From Fen-1308 sp035319125 (lineage in GTDB: Bacteria; Nitrospirota; Thermodesulfovibrionia; Thermodesulfovibrionales; Dissulfurispiraceae): a stretch of DNA of 64,000 nucleotides. This document shows positions 34,045 through 42,999 of the stretch, piece by piece. The translations under genes and the position numbers were made by a program. Location: contig DATHDG010000011.1 of the NCBI GenBank assembly GCA_035319125.1, positions 1-64,000 of the forward strand. Direction: 5' to 3'. The stretch's first letter is position 1. The number at the start of each line of letters is the position of its first letter. Below the pieces are notes generated by a model. It was not told where the DNA came from and searched no databases. It was given only the letters and a program-made list of their open reading frames with translations.

Positions 34045-35049
34045 TCATCTAATCGTGTCTTTTTTGAAAGTCCGTATGAATACATCGACAAGACTCGGAT
34101 CAAAATCTTCACCTTTTCTTCCTATTATTTCGTCCAAGGCAGATTCGTGAGAGATTCTTTTCCCGTAAGGCCTGTCTGATGTCAGGACGTCATATGTGTC
34201 AGCTATAGCTACAATTCTTGCCTCGAATGGAATGTCATTGCCTATCAGGCCCTCAGGGTAACCTTTTCCATTAAGTCGTTCGTGATGACAAAGCACTATA
34301 TTGACTACGGTCTGAGATAGCCGTGCATTTCTGGCAACATCCGCACCCCAGCGCGGATGGTTTTTCACGATGGCAAACTGCTCATCGTCTAGAAGGCCGG
34401 GATAAGTTAAAATTGATTCCGGGATTCCAATTTTGCCGCAATCATGAAGCCAGCTACCGTGCTTAATATTTCTTTTGATTTCATCCGACACGCCAATAGC
34501 GTCGGCTAAACTCAGCGCATGAAAAGCAACTCTTTTGCAATGCCCTCCTGTATAAGGGTCTCGCAGCTCTATCGCCTGAGCGAGGGACAGGAGTCTTGAA
34601 TCGTCCGCAATTCTGAGCGTCTGTGTCACCATATATTTGCTTACAGAATCCAACACTGCTTGCCTGAAATCTTCATTGCGCCAGGGCTTTGCGACGAACC
34701 TGAAGACACCGCCTCTGTTTATTGCCTCTATAGCGGATCGAAGTTCAGCGTGCCCAGTCATGAGAATGCGGACGGTGTCAGGGGATACATTCTTAGTCCA
34801 TTCCAGAAAATCGATGCCGTCCAGCCCCTGCATCTTGTTATCTGAGACAGCCACGGCAACTGATTTGCTCTTGATTATCTTCATCCCATCAGAGACTGTA
34901 GATGCTGTAATGAGATTTAAATTGTCCTGAAGAAGGAGCCTCCTCACAGCGTTCAGAATATTCTGATCATCATCGACGATTAAAATGCAATGATCCATTC
35001 CGACTGTTCCTGCGATTGAGACTATAGGCACAGTTATATTATTTTTCAT
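34045..35049 (-). CDS. RpfG-like response regulator with HD-GYP domain
   Basis: 334 residues. The receiver (about 20-135) has the acidic pair in ILIVDDDQN, a phosphoacceptor Asp in VSDNKMQG, Thr in MTGH and Lys in FVAKPW. The HD-GYP domain has SWLHDCGKIGIP, LCHHERLNGKGYPEGL (full GYP) and IADTYDVLTSDRPYGK. It should be a phosphorylation-controlled c-di-GMP phosphodiesterase. Its ATG overlaps the stop of the gene before it (ATGA), so it is the last gene of the mercury-methylation operon. The sensor kinase partner is not in this neighbourhood. Confidence 0.92.
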   Translation of the reverse strand: MKNNITVPIVSIAGTVGMDHCILIVDDDQNILNAVRRLLLQDNLNLITASTVSDGMKIIKSKSVAVAVSDNKMQGLDGIDFLEWTKNVSPDTVRILMTGHAELRSAIEAINRGGVFRFVAKPWRNEDFRQAVLDSVSKYMVTQTLRIADDSRLLSLAQAIELRDPYTGGHCKRVAFHALSLADAIGVSDEIKRNIKHGSWLHDCGKIGIPESILTYPGLLDDEQFAIVKNHPRWGADVARNARLSQTVVNIVLCHHERLNGKGYPEGLIGNDIPFEARIVAIADTYDVLTSDRPYGKRISHESALDEIIGRKGEDFDPSLVDVFIRTFKKDTIR

Positions 35050-35342
35050 TTGATAATCACAAATACCTGTCTGAAAACAGACCAGAGAAGTCTTCTATTT
35101 TGAGGCGATAAGTCACGGCTATCCATAATTGTCAGCATAGATGCCATTGCCAGAGTCTTCCATTCTGATCTGCCTGACGAACCGGCCTTTGCTCCAAGAA
35201 AATCCAACTGTTCATAAATAAGCGTCATCGGATGCTGCGGCAGAGATGCCGCGGCCAGCCTCAACTTCATCTGTATGATAGACGCCTCAATTTCAAGAAG
35301 CTCGCTTTTGGTAAAATGCGATTGATTTTCTTCAGTGTTCAT
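35046..35342 (-). CDS. unknown protein in the hgcAB operon
   Basis: 98 residues from the ATG 34 bp after hgcB; a longer frame would overlap hgcB by about 60 bp. A helical start (KSELLEIEASIIQMKLRLAA) is followed by a loop and a second helix pair (SLPQHPMTLIYEQLDFLGAK, NRRLLWSVFRQVFVIIK). No membrane span, no cofactor motif. It connects hgcB to the response-regulator gene with an ATGA overlap, so it is translated with both. I do not recognise a family. Confidence 0.6.
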   Translation of the reverse strand: MNTEENQSHFTKSELLEIEASIIQMKLRLAAASLPQHPMTLIYEQLDFLGAKAGSSGRSEWKTLAMASMLTIMDSRDLSPQNRRLLWSVFRQVFVIIK

Positions 35343-35376
35343 TATCTGCCGGGTCGTTCCAGTGCTATTGAATAAA

Positions 35377-35673
35377 TCAACAACAGCCGTTCTTCTTGCC
35401 GCCACTATTGCAGTCGCACGATGGTTCTCCTCCATATAGCATGCTGTTTATGATAGCAGTAGCGCAACCTACGCCTTTAGCAACCGATAATGCGTTGAAA
35501 GCACAATTATTTGCACAGGCTCCACACTCCATGCAACTGTCGCGGTCGTGCACTGACGCCTTACCATCCAACATTATAAAGACGTTATGCGGACAGACCT
35601 CTATGCACATGCCGCATCCTGTACATCGGTCAGGAAAAAACTCTATGCTTGCCGACCCTGACAGGTATTTCAT
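35377..35673 (-). CDS. hgcB: HgcB, ferredoxin for mercury methylation
   Basis: 98 residues starting at the ATG that overlaps the hgcA stop (ATGA). Two [4Fe-4S] motifs are visible, CTGCGMCIEVCP and CMECGACANNC. The C-terminus has the extra cysteines typical of HgcB (a CDC pair and the vicinal Cys-Cys that ends the chain). HgcB passes low-potential electrons to the corrinoid of HgcA and its tail cysteines are thought to bind Hg(II). Cytoplasmic, working with membrane-bound HgcA. Confidence 0.95.
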   Translation of the reverse strand: MKYLSGSASIEFFPDRCTGCGMCIEVCPHNVFIMLDGKASVHDRDSCMECGACANNCAFNALSVAKGVGCATAIINSMLYGGEPSCDCNSGGKKNGCC

Positions 35674-36875
35674 ATGACGTTCCACGCATACAGCTTGAAC
35701 AGCATCAATAGTACAACAGAAACTGTGCCGGCAGACAGGTAGATCGGTACGGCAATCTTAAGTTCTTTTTTTACGCCGGACATGCCTGTAAAAGTTGTTG
35801 AACCGGTAAATTGAAGAGCTAAATACGAGCTTGCAACGGGAAAGAATATACATTCGACAATGCTGAGCAAGACATTTTGCTGAGTATATTGAGCAATAAA
35901 ATTGCCGGCAACAAAGGTTGAAATCAGCCCTGTTAGCCATCCTTTGACAGCAAAAGACCTGAAAGGTATGAAAGGCAATAGGATCGGTGTGATGAAAGAC
36001 CCCGCCATAATCGATGACAGACCTAATATAAGGAAAGGCAGGCCTCCAATAAGGGCATCTTTAAAGATAATACCTGAAGGATCCAGCCCGAAAATGAGCA
36101 AAACGATTGCTGCATACAGCAAAAATATCCGCATGGCCGGCCGGATTTCCATAGGGGTCAGCACGAATCTGTCAATCAGATCAAATTGTATTTGTCGCAT
36201 ATTTTTTGTTGCTTTATATCTCGCCAGGATGAAGGCTGGGATATCTTTCGCATAGACAGGTCCGAAAATAACTCGAAACCCTGTAGCCTGTTTTATTCTA
36301 AATGCGCTTATACCGACTGCCCCAAGCTGAGGAACGATTATCCGTCTGTGATCAACAAGCATCTCCAGGCAGACTGATGATATGCGTTTAATTAGTTCAT
36401 CGGTTCCAAATGTGCCTTTACCGGCAGCACACCAGACGTTGATCCCTTTAGTGTCTAGAACCAGTATCCAAGCGTTTATTCCATGCAGTTCTCGCCTGAG
36501 AAGATCAAAGCTATATTTGTAGTTTGCGCTAACCAATACCTCGGATGATTTATCCGGAGACCCCACGGCATATAGTCCGGGAGCGATCTTGCAGTTATTC
36601 CGATATGATGTAGTCCTGCATTTGAAATGATCCCAATAGTCGGATAATGTTAGATTGGTCGATGCTTTAATAACCGGGCCTGCGGTAGTCGTTAAGACAG
36701 CCTCAGCCCAGTTCGGCCGGTCTACTATACTTGGCCTACAGCATGGTTCAGCCGGTCTGCTGATCACATCCAATTTGACCGGAGACCCGCTACAATCGCA
36801 CGATCTTTCTTCTGCCCTGTTATTTTCAGTGCTCTTGAATTTGAGTTCAAATATATTTTTCTTGTTGTCAGTCAC
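35670..36875 (-). CDS. hgcA: HgcA, membrane corrinoid protein for mercury methylation
   Basis: 401 residues from a GTG that overlaps the preceding stop (GTGA). The corrinoid domain carries the cap-helix signature NVWCAAGKG at 146-154; Cys149 is the lower ligand to cobalt that defines HgcA. The C-terminal ~150 residues form five hydrophobic spans (from MRIFLLYAAIVLLIFGLDPS onward). The N-terminal ~60 residues, with CDC and CC clusters, are longer than in the Desulfovibrio enzyme. Together with HgcB it transfers a methyl group from the folate pathway to Hg(II), giving methylmercury. The motif is essentially diagnostic. Confidence 0.97.
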   Translation of the reverse strand: MTDNKKNIFELKFKSTENNRAEERSCDCSGSPVKLDVISRPAEPCCRPSIVDRPNWAEAVLTTTAGPVIKASTNLTLSDYWDHFKCRTTSYRNNCKIAPGLYAVGSPDKSSEVLVSANYKYSFDLLRRELHGINAWILVLDTKGINVWCAAGKGTFGTDELIKRISSVCLEMLVDHRRIIVPQLGAVGISAFRIKQATGFRVIFGPVYAKDIPAFILARYKATKNMRQIQFDLIDRFVLTPMEIRPAMRIFLLYAAIVLLIFGLDPSGIIFKDALIGGLPFLILGLSSIMAGSFITPILLPFIPFRSFAVKGWLTGLISTFVAGNFIAQYTQQNVLLSIVECIFFPVASSYLALQFTGSTTFTGMSGVKKELKIAVPIYLSAGTVSVVLLMLFKLYAWNVI

Positions 36876-37147
36876 AGTATTTCTTTGAGGATGGGGCCAA
36901 GCTGTCCCTTTACCATTTCAACGAGCCCCTCGACCTTGATAAGCGTTATGCAGCAAATGTCACCATTCTTTTCCCAACTGGTCACCGCAAGCTTATCCCC
37001 AGCCTTTATGCCTGCTTTTTCTCTCAGTTCTTTTGGCAATACCATTTGCCCTCTCTCATCAACGCTGATAATAGATTCTACTTTACAGCACGTGCCAGTT
37101 TCGCATTGACGCGATATTTTTGGATCAGGGGCATTACGTTTCTTCAT
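36872..37147 (-). CDS. AbrB/SpoVT-like DNA-binding protein, hgcAB-associated
   Basis: 91 residues. Residues 25-75 are a SpoVT/AbrB swapped-hairpin fold: ISVDERGQMVLPKELREKAG, then IKAGDKLAV. The head has a Cys-rich element CETGTCC that could bind a metal, and the tail is a helix (VEMVKGQLGPILKEIL). It is translated with hgcA (GTGA overlap) and stands first in the operon behind AAGGAGC. Small AbrB-like proteins beside hgcAB have been noted before; an autoregulatory or metal-sensing role is likely but not proven. Confidence 0.85.
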   Translation of the reverse strand: MKKRNAPDPKISRQCETGTCCKVESIISVDERGQMVLPKELREKAGIKAGDKLAVTSWEKNGDICCITLIKVEGLVEMVKGQLGPILKEIL

Positions 37148-37175
37148 TTAATGTGCTCCTTATTATTCAGATATA

Positions 37176-37191
37176 TCAGATGATACTGATA
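37176..37191. promoter_or_regulatory. inverted repeat upstream of the hgc operon
   Basis: ATCAG and CTGAT form an inverted repeat with a six-base spacer, 29-44 bp upstream of the AbrB-like start codon, inside a longer imperfect dyad (ATTAT...ATAAT). It is a candidate operator for the AbrB-like protein or a general regulator. Confidence 0.3.
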
Positions 37192-37420
37192 ATGTAGATC
37201 TATTAGCAAATCGTTTATTCATAATTACTATTTGCCGGTTTGGCAGCGTATTATTTCGACTACGAGCCATTAACGTTTGGCAGACATGTACGGTTTTGCA
37301 AATAGTGAATACATTGAATGCATGTCTGATTGCATAGCTATGACGGTATCTAAATATACAGGCTTGGGCTATAATGCAGCAGGTGAGGCAGGCGCTGCAG
37401 AGGAGCACAAATGACTGATG

Positions 37421-38626
37421 TTAACCGAACTGTCTACCCCTGATATATACTTTTACCGGCGACGATTTCAGCGACTTAAGCAGCTGAGATGGACCGCCTT
37501 GCAACGCGATGAATGTTGCCGGCCCGCCCACCCTTAGTTCACCAAATTCATGTCCAATGCCTAATAAGTTTGCAGCACTGACCGTAGCAAGACGCACAAC
37601 TTCCGGCAATGTGAAACCTGCCTCAATAAAGAGCTGAAGTTCTTCCGAAAAGGAATTACCATGTTCCACGCCAAGACTGCCGCAGTCTGTGCCTATAGCG
37701 ACAGGGACTCCTATCCTGCGTGCGAGTCTTATCTGTTCCAGTTGATAGTCGAGGTTTTGCGCTGCAATATCGGCTTCCCGTGATCCTTTTCTTGCCTGCT
37801 CAGCATACGCTTTCATGGGGTATGCAGTAGGTATCCAATAAATCCCGCTGTCTGCAAGCAGCTTCAGATTATCTTCGCCCATGAAATATCCGTGTTCTAT
37901 GGAGCTGCATCCTGCGCTGGCGGCTATATGAACAGGAATACGGCCGTTTGCGTGAACCATCGTCTTCAGGCCGAGTTGCCCGGCTATCTTTACAGCCTGC
38001 GTAAGCTCCTCGATGGTGAATTGGGGGCGAGTCTCCTTCCCGAATTCTGTGAGACTGTTGATGCCGGAATTAACTATCTTTATGTGGTCAGGGTGATCTG
38101 TATCTGCTGCAATAGCTTGTGCCAGCGAAAGATTATTATCTGGAGCCCTACCTATAAGGCTTCCATAGCGTCCATGTGCACGCCATGCCCTTCCTGCACA
38201 ATTAATACTGGTATGAATGCTTGATTTTGATAACACTTCGCGTTTGAACCGAAGGGCATATCCTCCATAATCGCCTCCATCGCGTAACGCTATAATGCCA
38301 TGAAAAGCTTGTGCCGATAGATGCCGGGTGATTATTGGTATGGCCTCTTCGAAGGAGTAATTCAGCTGACTTCGTCTTAGAACTGAATCGGATGAACCAG
38401 TCATCAGGAGATGTACATGGCAATCAATAAGGCCAGGCAATACCGTAAAATCACTCAAGTCAACAGTCTCAGACGGCAGCTGCTCCCTGCTTGCTATTTC
38501 ATCCAGTGAATCAATAACACCGCGTTCAATTCGGATCAAGATGCGGTTTTGTACTGGGCCACCGCTTCCATCGATAAGATTGCCACAAAATATGTGTGTT
38601 AATTGTTTGTGTCCTTCCCCAATCAT
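37421..38626 (-). CDS. metal-dependent amidohydrolase (imidazolonepropionase/prolidase-like)
   Basis: 401 residues from MIGEGHKQLT; the frame extends 18 codons further to 38680 without a better start. It is a TIM-barrel amidohydrolase: FTVLPGLIDCHVHLL (HxH metal pair), TMVHANGR and SIEHGYFMGED (metal His residues), and AIGTDCGSLGVEHGNS (catalytic Asp). The composite beta-sandwich is seen at both ends (FCGNLIDGSGGPV, PATFIALQGGPSQ). Substrate unknown. Single gene divergent from the respiratory operon, with about 90 bp between them. Confidence 0.88.
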   Translation of the reverse strand: MIGEGHKQLTHIFCGNLIDGSGGPVQNRILIRIERGVIDSLDEIASREQLPSETVDLSDFTVLPGLIDCHVHLLMTGSSDSVLRRSQLNYSFEEAIPIITRHLSAQAFHGIIALRDGGDYGGYALRFKREVLSKSSIHTSINCAGRAWRAHGRYGSLIGRAPDNNLSLAQAIAADTDHPDHIKIVNSGINSLTEFGKETRPQFTIEELTQAVKIAGQLGLKTMVHANGRIPVHIAASAGCSSIEHGYFMGEDNLKLLADSGIYWIPTAYPMKAYAEQARKGSREADIAAQNLDYQLEQIRLARRIGVPVAIGTDCGSLGVEHGNSFSEELQLFIEAGFTLPEVVRLATVSAANLLGIGHEFGELRVGGPATFIALQGGPSQLLKSLKSSPVKVYIRGRQFG

Positions 38627-38719
38627 GTCTGTCCTAAATCGATGATAACATGAAGACTGGAGCAGGTCAAAACCTGGCATGTTGTATCTGAGATTGTTAT
38701 TTGCTACAAATATAATGAA

Positions 38720-39541
38720 ATGAAAATTATCGTGAAGGCCTCGAAGAATATTTTTCTGACTGCTATGCTGCTTATCCTTTTATTCCTGCGTGCTGCCTTC
38801 GGGCATGAACTTTCGACTTCTGACAAGCTTGGAATTGTTGAGAGAACGGGCGTAATCATTCCCAAGGATATAACACTGCATGACGAACATGGCGTCGCGT
38901 TAAAAATCGGCGACATTATTAATAAGCCGACAATACTATCGCTTGTTTATTTGACATGTGATCATGTATGTCCGCAGTTGCTGGGAGGTCTTGCAGTTGC
39001 TCTTCCAGGGCTGAAGCTTTCGCCGGGAAAGGACTATCAGCTTGTCACCGTAAGTTTTGATGAACACGATGATTCACTCGCTGCCGCCAGTAAAAAGGCA
39101 AATTATACCAATGCAGCTGGAATGGACTTTCCCGTTGAAGCCTGGAAATTCTTGACGGGCGACAGGGAGAATATTGCTCGTATCACCGAAGCAGTCGGTT
39201 TCCATTTCAAGCATGATACGCACGGATTCATACATCCGGTTGTTCTAGTTTTTATATCATCAAAAGGCGTAATCACCGGGTATCACTACGTATCGAGATA
39301 TCAGTATGGGGCAGCGACTCCGGTCTCTTTTTCTGCAGCAGAGCTTATGGCCGGACTCAGCGATGCTATACACGAAACTCCCAGACTTGGAGTCACAAGG
39401 TCTGTGTTATATTGCTTTACGCATCAGCCGGAGAGATATGATCGCTTTTTCAATTTGCTGGCTATTACGGGAATAGTAACTCTTCTGTCGGCTGTCGCTT
39501 TTTTCTTTTATCTGAGGCTTACTACAAGGAGGCGAGGTTAG
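38720..39541 (+). CDS. SCO1/SenC-type copper chaperone
   Basis: 273 residues. A signal anchor (10-28) leads into a thioredoxin-like fold with the copper motif TCDHVCPQ (CxxxC) and the distant His in HGFIHPVVLV. A C-terminal membrane span (from FFNLLAITGIVTLLS) adds a second anchor. Sco proteins deliver copper to the CuA site of subunit II. It is the first gene of the oxidase operon; its stop overlaps the GTG of coxA by one base. Confidence 0.92.
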   Translation: MKIIVKASKNIFLTAMLLILLFLRAAFGHELSTSDKLGIVERTGVIIPKDITLHDEHGVALKIGDIINKPTILSLVYLTCDHVCPQLLGGLAVALPGLKLSPGKDYQLVTVSFDEHDDSLAAASKKANYTNAAGMDFPVEAWKFLTGDRENIARITEAVGFHFKHDTHGFIHPVVLVFISSKGVITGYHYVSRYQYGAATPVSFSAAELMAGLSDAIHETPRLGVTRSVLYCFTHQPERYDRFFNLLAITGIVTLLSAVAFFFYLRLTTRRRG

Positions 39542-41157
39542 TGGCAGGCCTTGAACCTTACAAGGCTGCTCAGCAAGGATTGAGCTTCTTACATGAAAGT
39601 GGGAAGTACAAAGGCATCCTGGGCTGGTTGATGTCTACCGATCATAAGAGGATAGGACTTATGTATCTTGGTGCGCTTCTCAGTTTCTTTTCTGTCGGCG
39701 TCACGCTTGGTGTTCTGATCAGGTTGAGCCTGATTGCTCCGGGCTCAATCCTAAATGCCCAGCAATACAACGAAGTCTTTACGGTCCACGGCATTATTCA
39801 AATATTTCTTTTTATTATTCCTGGTATTCCTGTCGCCTTCGGAAACTTCTTCCTGCCCATCATGATAGGCGCCCGGGATGTAGCATTCCCGAGGCTTAAC
39901 AGGCTCACGCTCTGGCTTTACCTGGCGGGCGCTGCAATCGTTCTGTTGTCGTTGTTCATAAAGGGCGAGCCGCCTGATACCGGCTGGACGTTCTACGCTC
40001 CGTACAGTATACAGACGAAAGCCAATGTGTCGCTGGCGGTGCTGGGAGTTTTTGTGCTTGGTTTTTCATCCATTTTCACAGGGCTGAACTTTGTCACAAC
40101 CATACACCGCATGAGGGCGCCCGGCATGGGATGGTTTCGCCTTCCGCTTTTCGTATGGACACTGTATGCAACCGGCTGGGTGCAGATACTGGCCACGCCT
40201 GTTCTTGCTATCACGTTGGTGTTCATAGTCCTTGGGCGCGTATTCGGCGTCGGTTTTTTCGATCCGTCGAGGGGTGGCGACCCGATACTTTATGAGCACC
40301 TGTTCTGGGCTTACTCGCACCCTGCAGTGTACATAATGGTGCTGCCCGCCATGGGAATTATCAGCGAAGTCATGCCTACGTTTGCGCGGCACAAGATATT
40401 CGGATACAAGGCGATTGTATACTCTGCGCTGGGTATAGCTACAGTAGGATATTTCGTGTGGGGGCATCACATGTTTACAAGCGGCATGAGCGACACTGCA
40501 CGGATAATTTTTTCATTTATCACCTTCCTGGTTGCAGTGCCCAGCGGGGTCAAGGTCTTCAACTGGGTGGCCACTCTTTACAAGGGCTCCATTCAGGTCG
40601 ATTCGCCGCTTCTTTTCGCTTTATCTTTTATTTTTCTTTTTTCGATAGGAGGGCTTACGGGGCTGATCATAGGCTCACTTGCTCCGAACCTGCATGTGCA
40701 TGGAACATATTTTATCGTGGCGCATTTCCATTACGTTATGTTCGGAGGCGTCGGGTTCGCCATATTCGCGGGGCTGCATTATTGGTTCCCAAAGATGTTC
40801 GGCAGGATGTTCAGCGAGAGGATCGCCAAAACAGGTTGGGCCTTTCTGTTTGTCGGCTTCAATGTCCTTTACTTCAGCATGTTTATTTTGGGGTATCAGG
40901 GAATGCCGCGGAGATATTTCGAGCCGCCACCTCAGTATCACGGATGGTCGGTTGTCTCTACCATCGGATCGTGGCTGCTTGCTGCTGGCATCATTATCAT
41001 CTTCAGCAACCTCATACGCTCGCTTTTCAAGGGACCGAAGGCGCCCTCAAACCCATGGGGGGGCAGGACGCTTGAATGGAGTATTTCATCGCCGCCGCCT
41101 GCCGAGAATTTTGCTGAGATACCGGTTATTGGAGAAGGCTTTTATGGAAAGAAATAG
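39541..41157 (+). CDS. coxA: cytochrome c oxidase subunit I (aa3-type, A2-like)
   Basis: 538 residues, GTG start, twelve membrane helices. The haem/CuB ligands are intact: VHGIIQIF (haem a His), AYSHPAVYIMVLP (CuB His and the cross-linked Tyr), WGHHMFTSG (CuB His pair) and HFHYVMFGG (haem a3 and haem a His). The D-channel glutamate of A1 enzymes is replaced by the YSHP form, placing it in the A2 type. It reduces O2 to water and pumps protons in the inner membrane. It follows Sco and precedes subunits III, IV and II. Confidence 0.97.
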   Translation: MAGLEPYKAAQQGLSFLHESGKYKGILGWLMSTDHKRIGLMYLGALLSFFSVGVTLGVLIRLSLIAPGSILNAQQYNEVFTVHGIIQIFLFIIPGIPVAFGNFFLPIMIGARDVAFPRLNRLTLWLYLAGAAIVLLSLFIKGEPPDTGWTFYAPYSIQTKANVSLAVLGVFVLGFSSIFTGLNFVTTIHRMRAPGMGWFRLPLFVWTLYATGWVQILATPVLAITLVFIVLGRVFGVGFFDPSRGGDPILYEHLFWAYSHPAVYIMVLPAMGIISEVMPTFARHKIFGYKAIVYSALGIATVGYFVWGHHMFTSGMSDTARIIFSFITFLVAVPSGVKVFNWVATLYKGSIQVDSPLLFALSFIFLFSIGGLTGLIIGSLAPNLHVHGTYFIVAHFHYVMFGGVGFAIFAGLHYWFPKMFGRMFSERIAKTGWAFLFVGFNVLYFSMFILGYQGMPRRYFEPPPQYHGWSVVSTIGSWLLAAGIIIIFSNLIRSLFKGPKAPSNPWGGRTLEWSISSPPPAENFAEIPVIGEGFYGKK

Positions 41158-41782
41158 CGATACCGAATCTATCGTCCACGCGGGTGCGGAAAGCGGCATC
41201 GATTATACCGGAAAGAAAATCGGCATGTGGCTCTTCCTGTTTACCGAGCTGCTTTTTTTCGGCGGGATGTTTTTGCTTTATTCTGTATATCGCGCTCAAT
41301 ATCCGGCAGAATTTCATGCAGGGGCACAGGAGGAGAATCTGCTTCTCGGTTCGATCAATACGACGGTACTTTTGACGAGCAGCTTTACTATAGCCCTGGC
41401 AATCGCTGCAATAAGAAGGGGAAGCAGGACGCTCTCTATGTATATGCAGTTAATGACCATACTGTTTGGAATTTGTTTTCTGATTATCAAGTACTTCGAG
41501 TGGTCCGCCAAGATATCGAATGGAATCTATCCGGATTCGCAACTCTTACTGGATATGGGGAAGGGTGATATCCTTTTCTTCAGTCTGTATTTCGTGATGA
41601 CAGGCATTCATGGCATCCACGTGCTGATCGGAGTGGTGGCGATTTCGATTATGTTGGTTTATACCTGGCGCGGCGCAGTCAGCAAGAATAGCTTTATCAG
41701 GCTCGAAAATACCGGGCTCTACTGGCATTTTGTGGACATTGTATGGATATATCTATTTCCGCTTTTCTATCTGGTTACCTGA
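41144..41782 (+). CDS. coxC: cytochrome c oxidase subunit III
   Basis: 212 residues from the ATG behind GGAGAAGG, overlapping the end of coxA by 14 bp. The frame is open further upstream inside coxA, but that part is a shadow. The sequence GKKIGMWLFLFTELLFFGGM is the classic first helix, and MTGIHGIHVLIGVVAI and NTGLYWHFVDIVWIYLFPLF are the closing motifs. Five membrane spans. A core, non-catalytic subunit. Confidence 0.95.
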   Translation: MERNSDTESIVHAGAESGIDYTGKKIGMWLFLFTELLFFGGMFLLYSVYRAQYPAEFHAGAQEENLLLGSINTTVLLTSSFTIALAIAAIRRGSRTLSMYMQLMTILFGICFLIIKYFEWSAKISNGIYPDSQLLLDMGKGDILFFSLYFVMTGIHGIHVLIGVVAISIMLVYTWRGAVSKNSFIRLENTGLYWHFVDIVWIYLFPLFYLVT

Positions 41783-41792
41783 GGACCGCTGA

Positions 41793-42086
41793 ATGAATGC
41801 AGAAAGGGCTTCCAGGCCTGAGACAGCATATGTCCGCTATGTGTTCACGTGGGCGCTTCTTCTGGCGCTGCTGATCTTGACAATAGCCATTGCAAAATTG
41901 TCTCTGCTGGCTTCCTATAGTGTGATCGGAAGTCTTTTTATTGCTACAGTCAAGGCCGGCCTGGTTTTGATGTATTTCATGCATCTGGGGCATGAAGGCC
42001 GGATTGTCAAGGGAATGCTACTGCTGGCGGTGGCAGCGCTGTTCTTTATCATAGCCCTGACCTTCTCCGATGTATGGTTCAGGTGA
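41793..42086 (+). CDS. coxD: cytochrome c oxidase subunit IV
   Basis: 97 residues with three membrane spans and the TVKAGLVLMYFMHLGHE motif of the prokaryotic subunit IV (caa3_CtaG/COX4 pro) family. It lies ten bp after subunit III and its end comes eight bp before the subunit II start. Assembly or stabilising role. Confidence 0.92.
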   Translation: MNAERASRPETAYVRYVFTWALLLALLILTIAIAKLSLLASYSVIGSLFIATVKAGLVLMYFMHLGHEGRIVKGMLLLAVAALFFIIALTFSDVWFR

Positions 42087-42094
42087 GGACTGAC

Positions 42095-42997
42095 ATGTTT
42101 ATGGGATCGGCTCTTTCTACAGGCAAGGTTGACGAATCATTCTTCTATATCGTGGCAATAGCGGTTGTCCTGCTGGTCGTGGTGACCATAACGATGATAG
42201 CGTTTGTTGTAAAGTATAACCGCGGAAAGCACCCACAGCCTCAGGAGGTCAAAGAATCGCTCTGGCTTGAAGTAGTCTGGACTGTTGTTCCCACTATTCT
42301 TGCTCTTTCGATGTTCTATTACGGCTGGGTCAATTTCGACTTTATCCGGACACCTCCTAAGGATGCAATGACCGTTAACGTACTTGGGCGAGAATGGTCG
42401 TGGCTTTTCACCTATGACAACGGCAAACAGAGCGATGTGTTGAGGGTTCCGCTCAAAAAGCCTGTTAAGCTGATTCTCACTTCGTCGGATGTCATCCACA
42501 GCTTATATATTCCGGCCTTCAGGATCAAGGAGGACTGTGTTCCGGGAATGAAAACCTATTTATGGTTCAACGCCGACGTAGCAGGCACCTATGATATTTT
42601 CTGCACGGAGTATTGCGGCGTTGGCCACTCCCATATGCTTTCGAAGGTGATAGTGATGCCTGTGGGCGAATATGAAAAATGGTATTTAGCAACCGAGTCG
42701 GGGGGGCTGGCAGCTCAGGGGAAGAAGATAGCTCAGGAAAAGGGATGCCTGGGCTGCCATAGCACCGACGGATCGAGGATGGTCGGACCTTCATTCAAAG
42801 GATTGCATGGTCGTGCCGAAACTGTGGTTACGGATGGAAAAGAGCGCCAGGTCACGGTTGATGAGGAATTCATCGGTAATTATATCAAGCATCCAAACGT
42901 CGACATCATCAAGGGATATCCTCCGATAATGCCGACTATCACGTTTGAAGAAGCTGAAATAAAGGCTCTTGTCGAATATATCAAGACGGTGAAATAG
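42095..42997 (+). CDS. coxB: cytochrome c oxidase subunit II with fused cytochrome c
   Basis: 300 residues, starting at the ATG behind AGGTGAGGA rather than the longer frame. Two membrane hairpin helices precede a cupredoxin domain whose CuA ligands are seen in FCTEYCGVGHSHM (C-x3-C-x3-H-x2-M). A mono-haem cytochrome c domain is fused at the C-terminus (KGCLGCHSTDGS, closing PPIMPTITFEE with the axial Met), making it a caa3-type subunit. It takes electrons from cytochrome c in the periplasm. Confidence 0.95.
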   Translation: MFMGSALSTGKVDESFFYIVAIAVVLLVVVTITMIAFVVKYNRGKHPQPQEVKESLWLEVVWTVVPTILALSMFYYGWVNFDFIRTPPKDAMTVNVLGREWSWLFTYDNGKQSDVLRVPLKKPVKLILTSSDVIHSLYIPAFRIKEDCVPGMKTYLWFNADVAGTYDIFCTEYCGVGHSHMLSKVIVMPVGEYEKWYLATESGGLAAQGKKIAQEKGCLGCHSTDGSRMVGPSFKGLHGRAETVVTDGKERQVTVDEEFIGNYIKHPNVDIIKGYPPIMPTITFEEAEIKALVEYIKTVK

Positions 42998-42999
42998 CG

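Noticed and set aside
40458..41075. 205-codon plus-strand frame inside coxA
   Set aside because: It is an out-of-frame shadow of the cytochrome oxidase subunit I gene, with no family features.
40679..41143. N-terminal extension of the subunit III frame
   Set aside because: This part lies within coxA. The real subunit III starts at the ATG behind GGAGAAGG at 41144.
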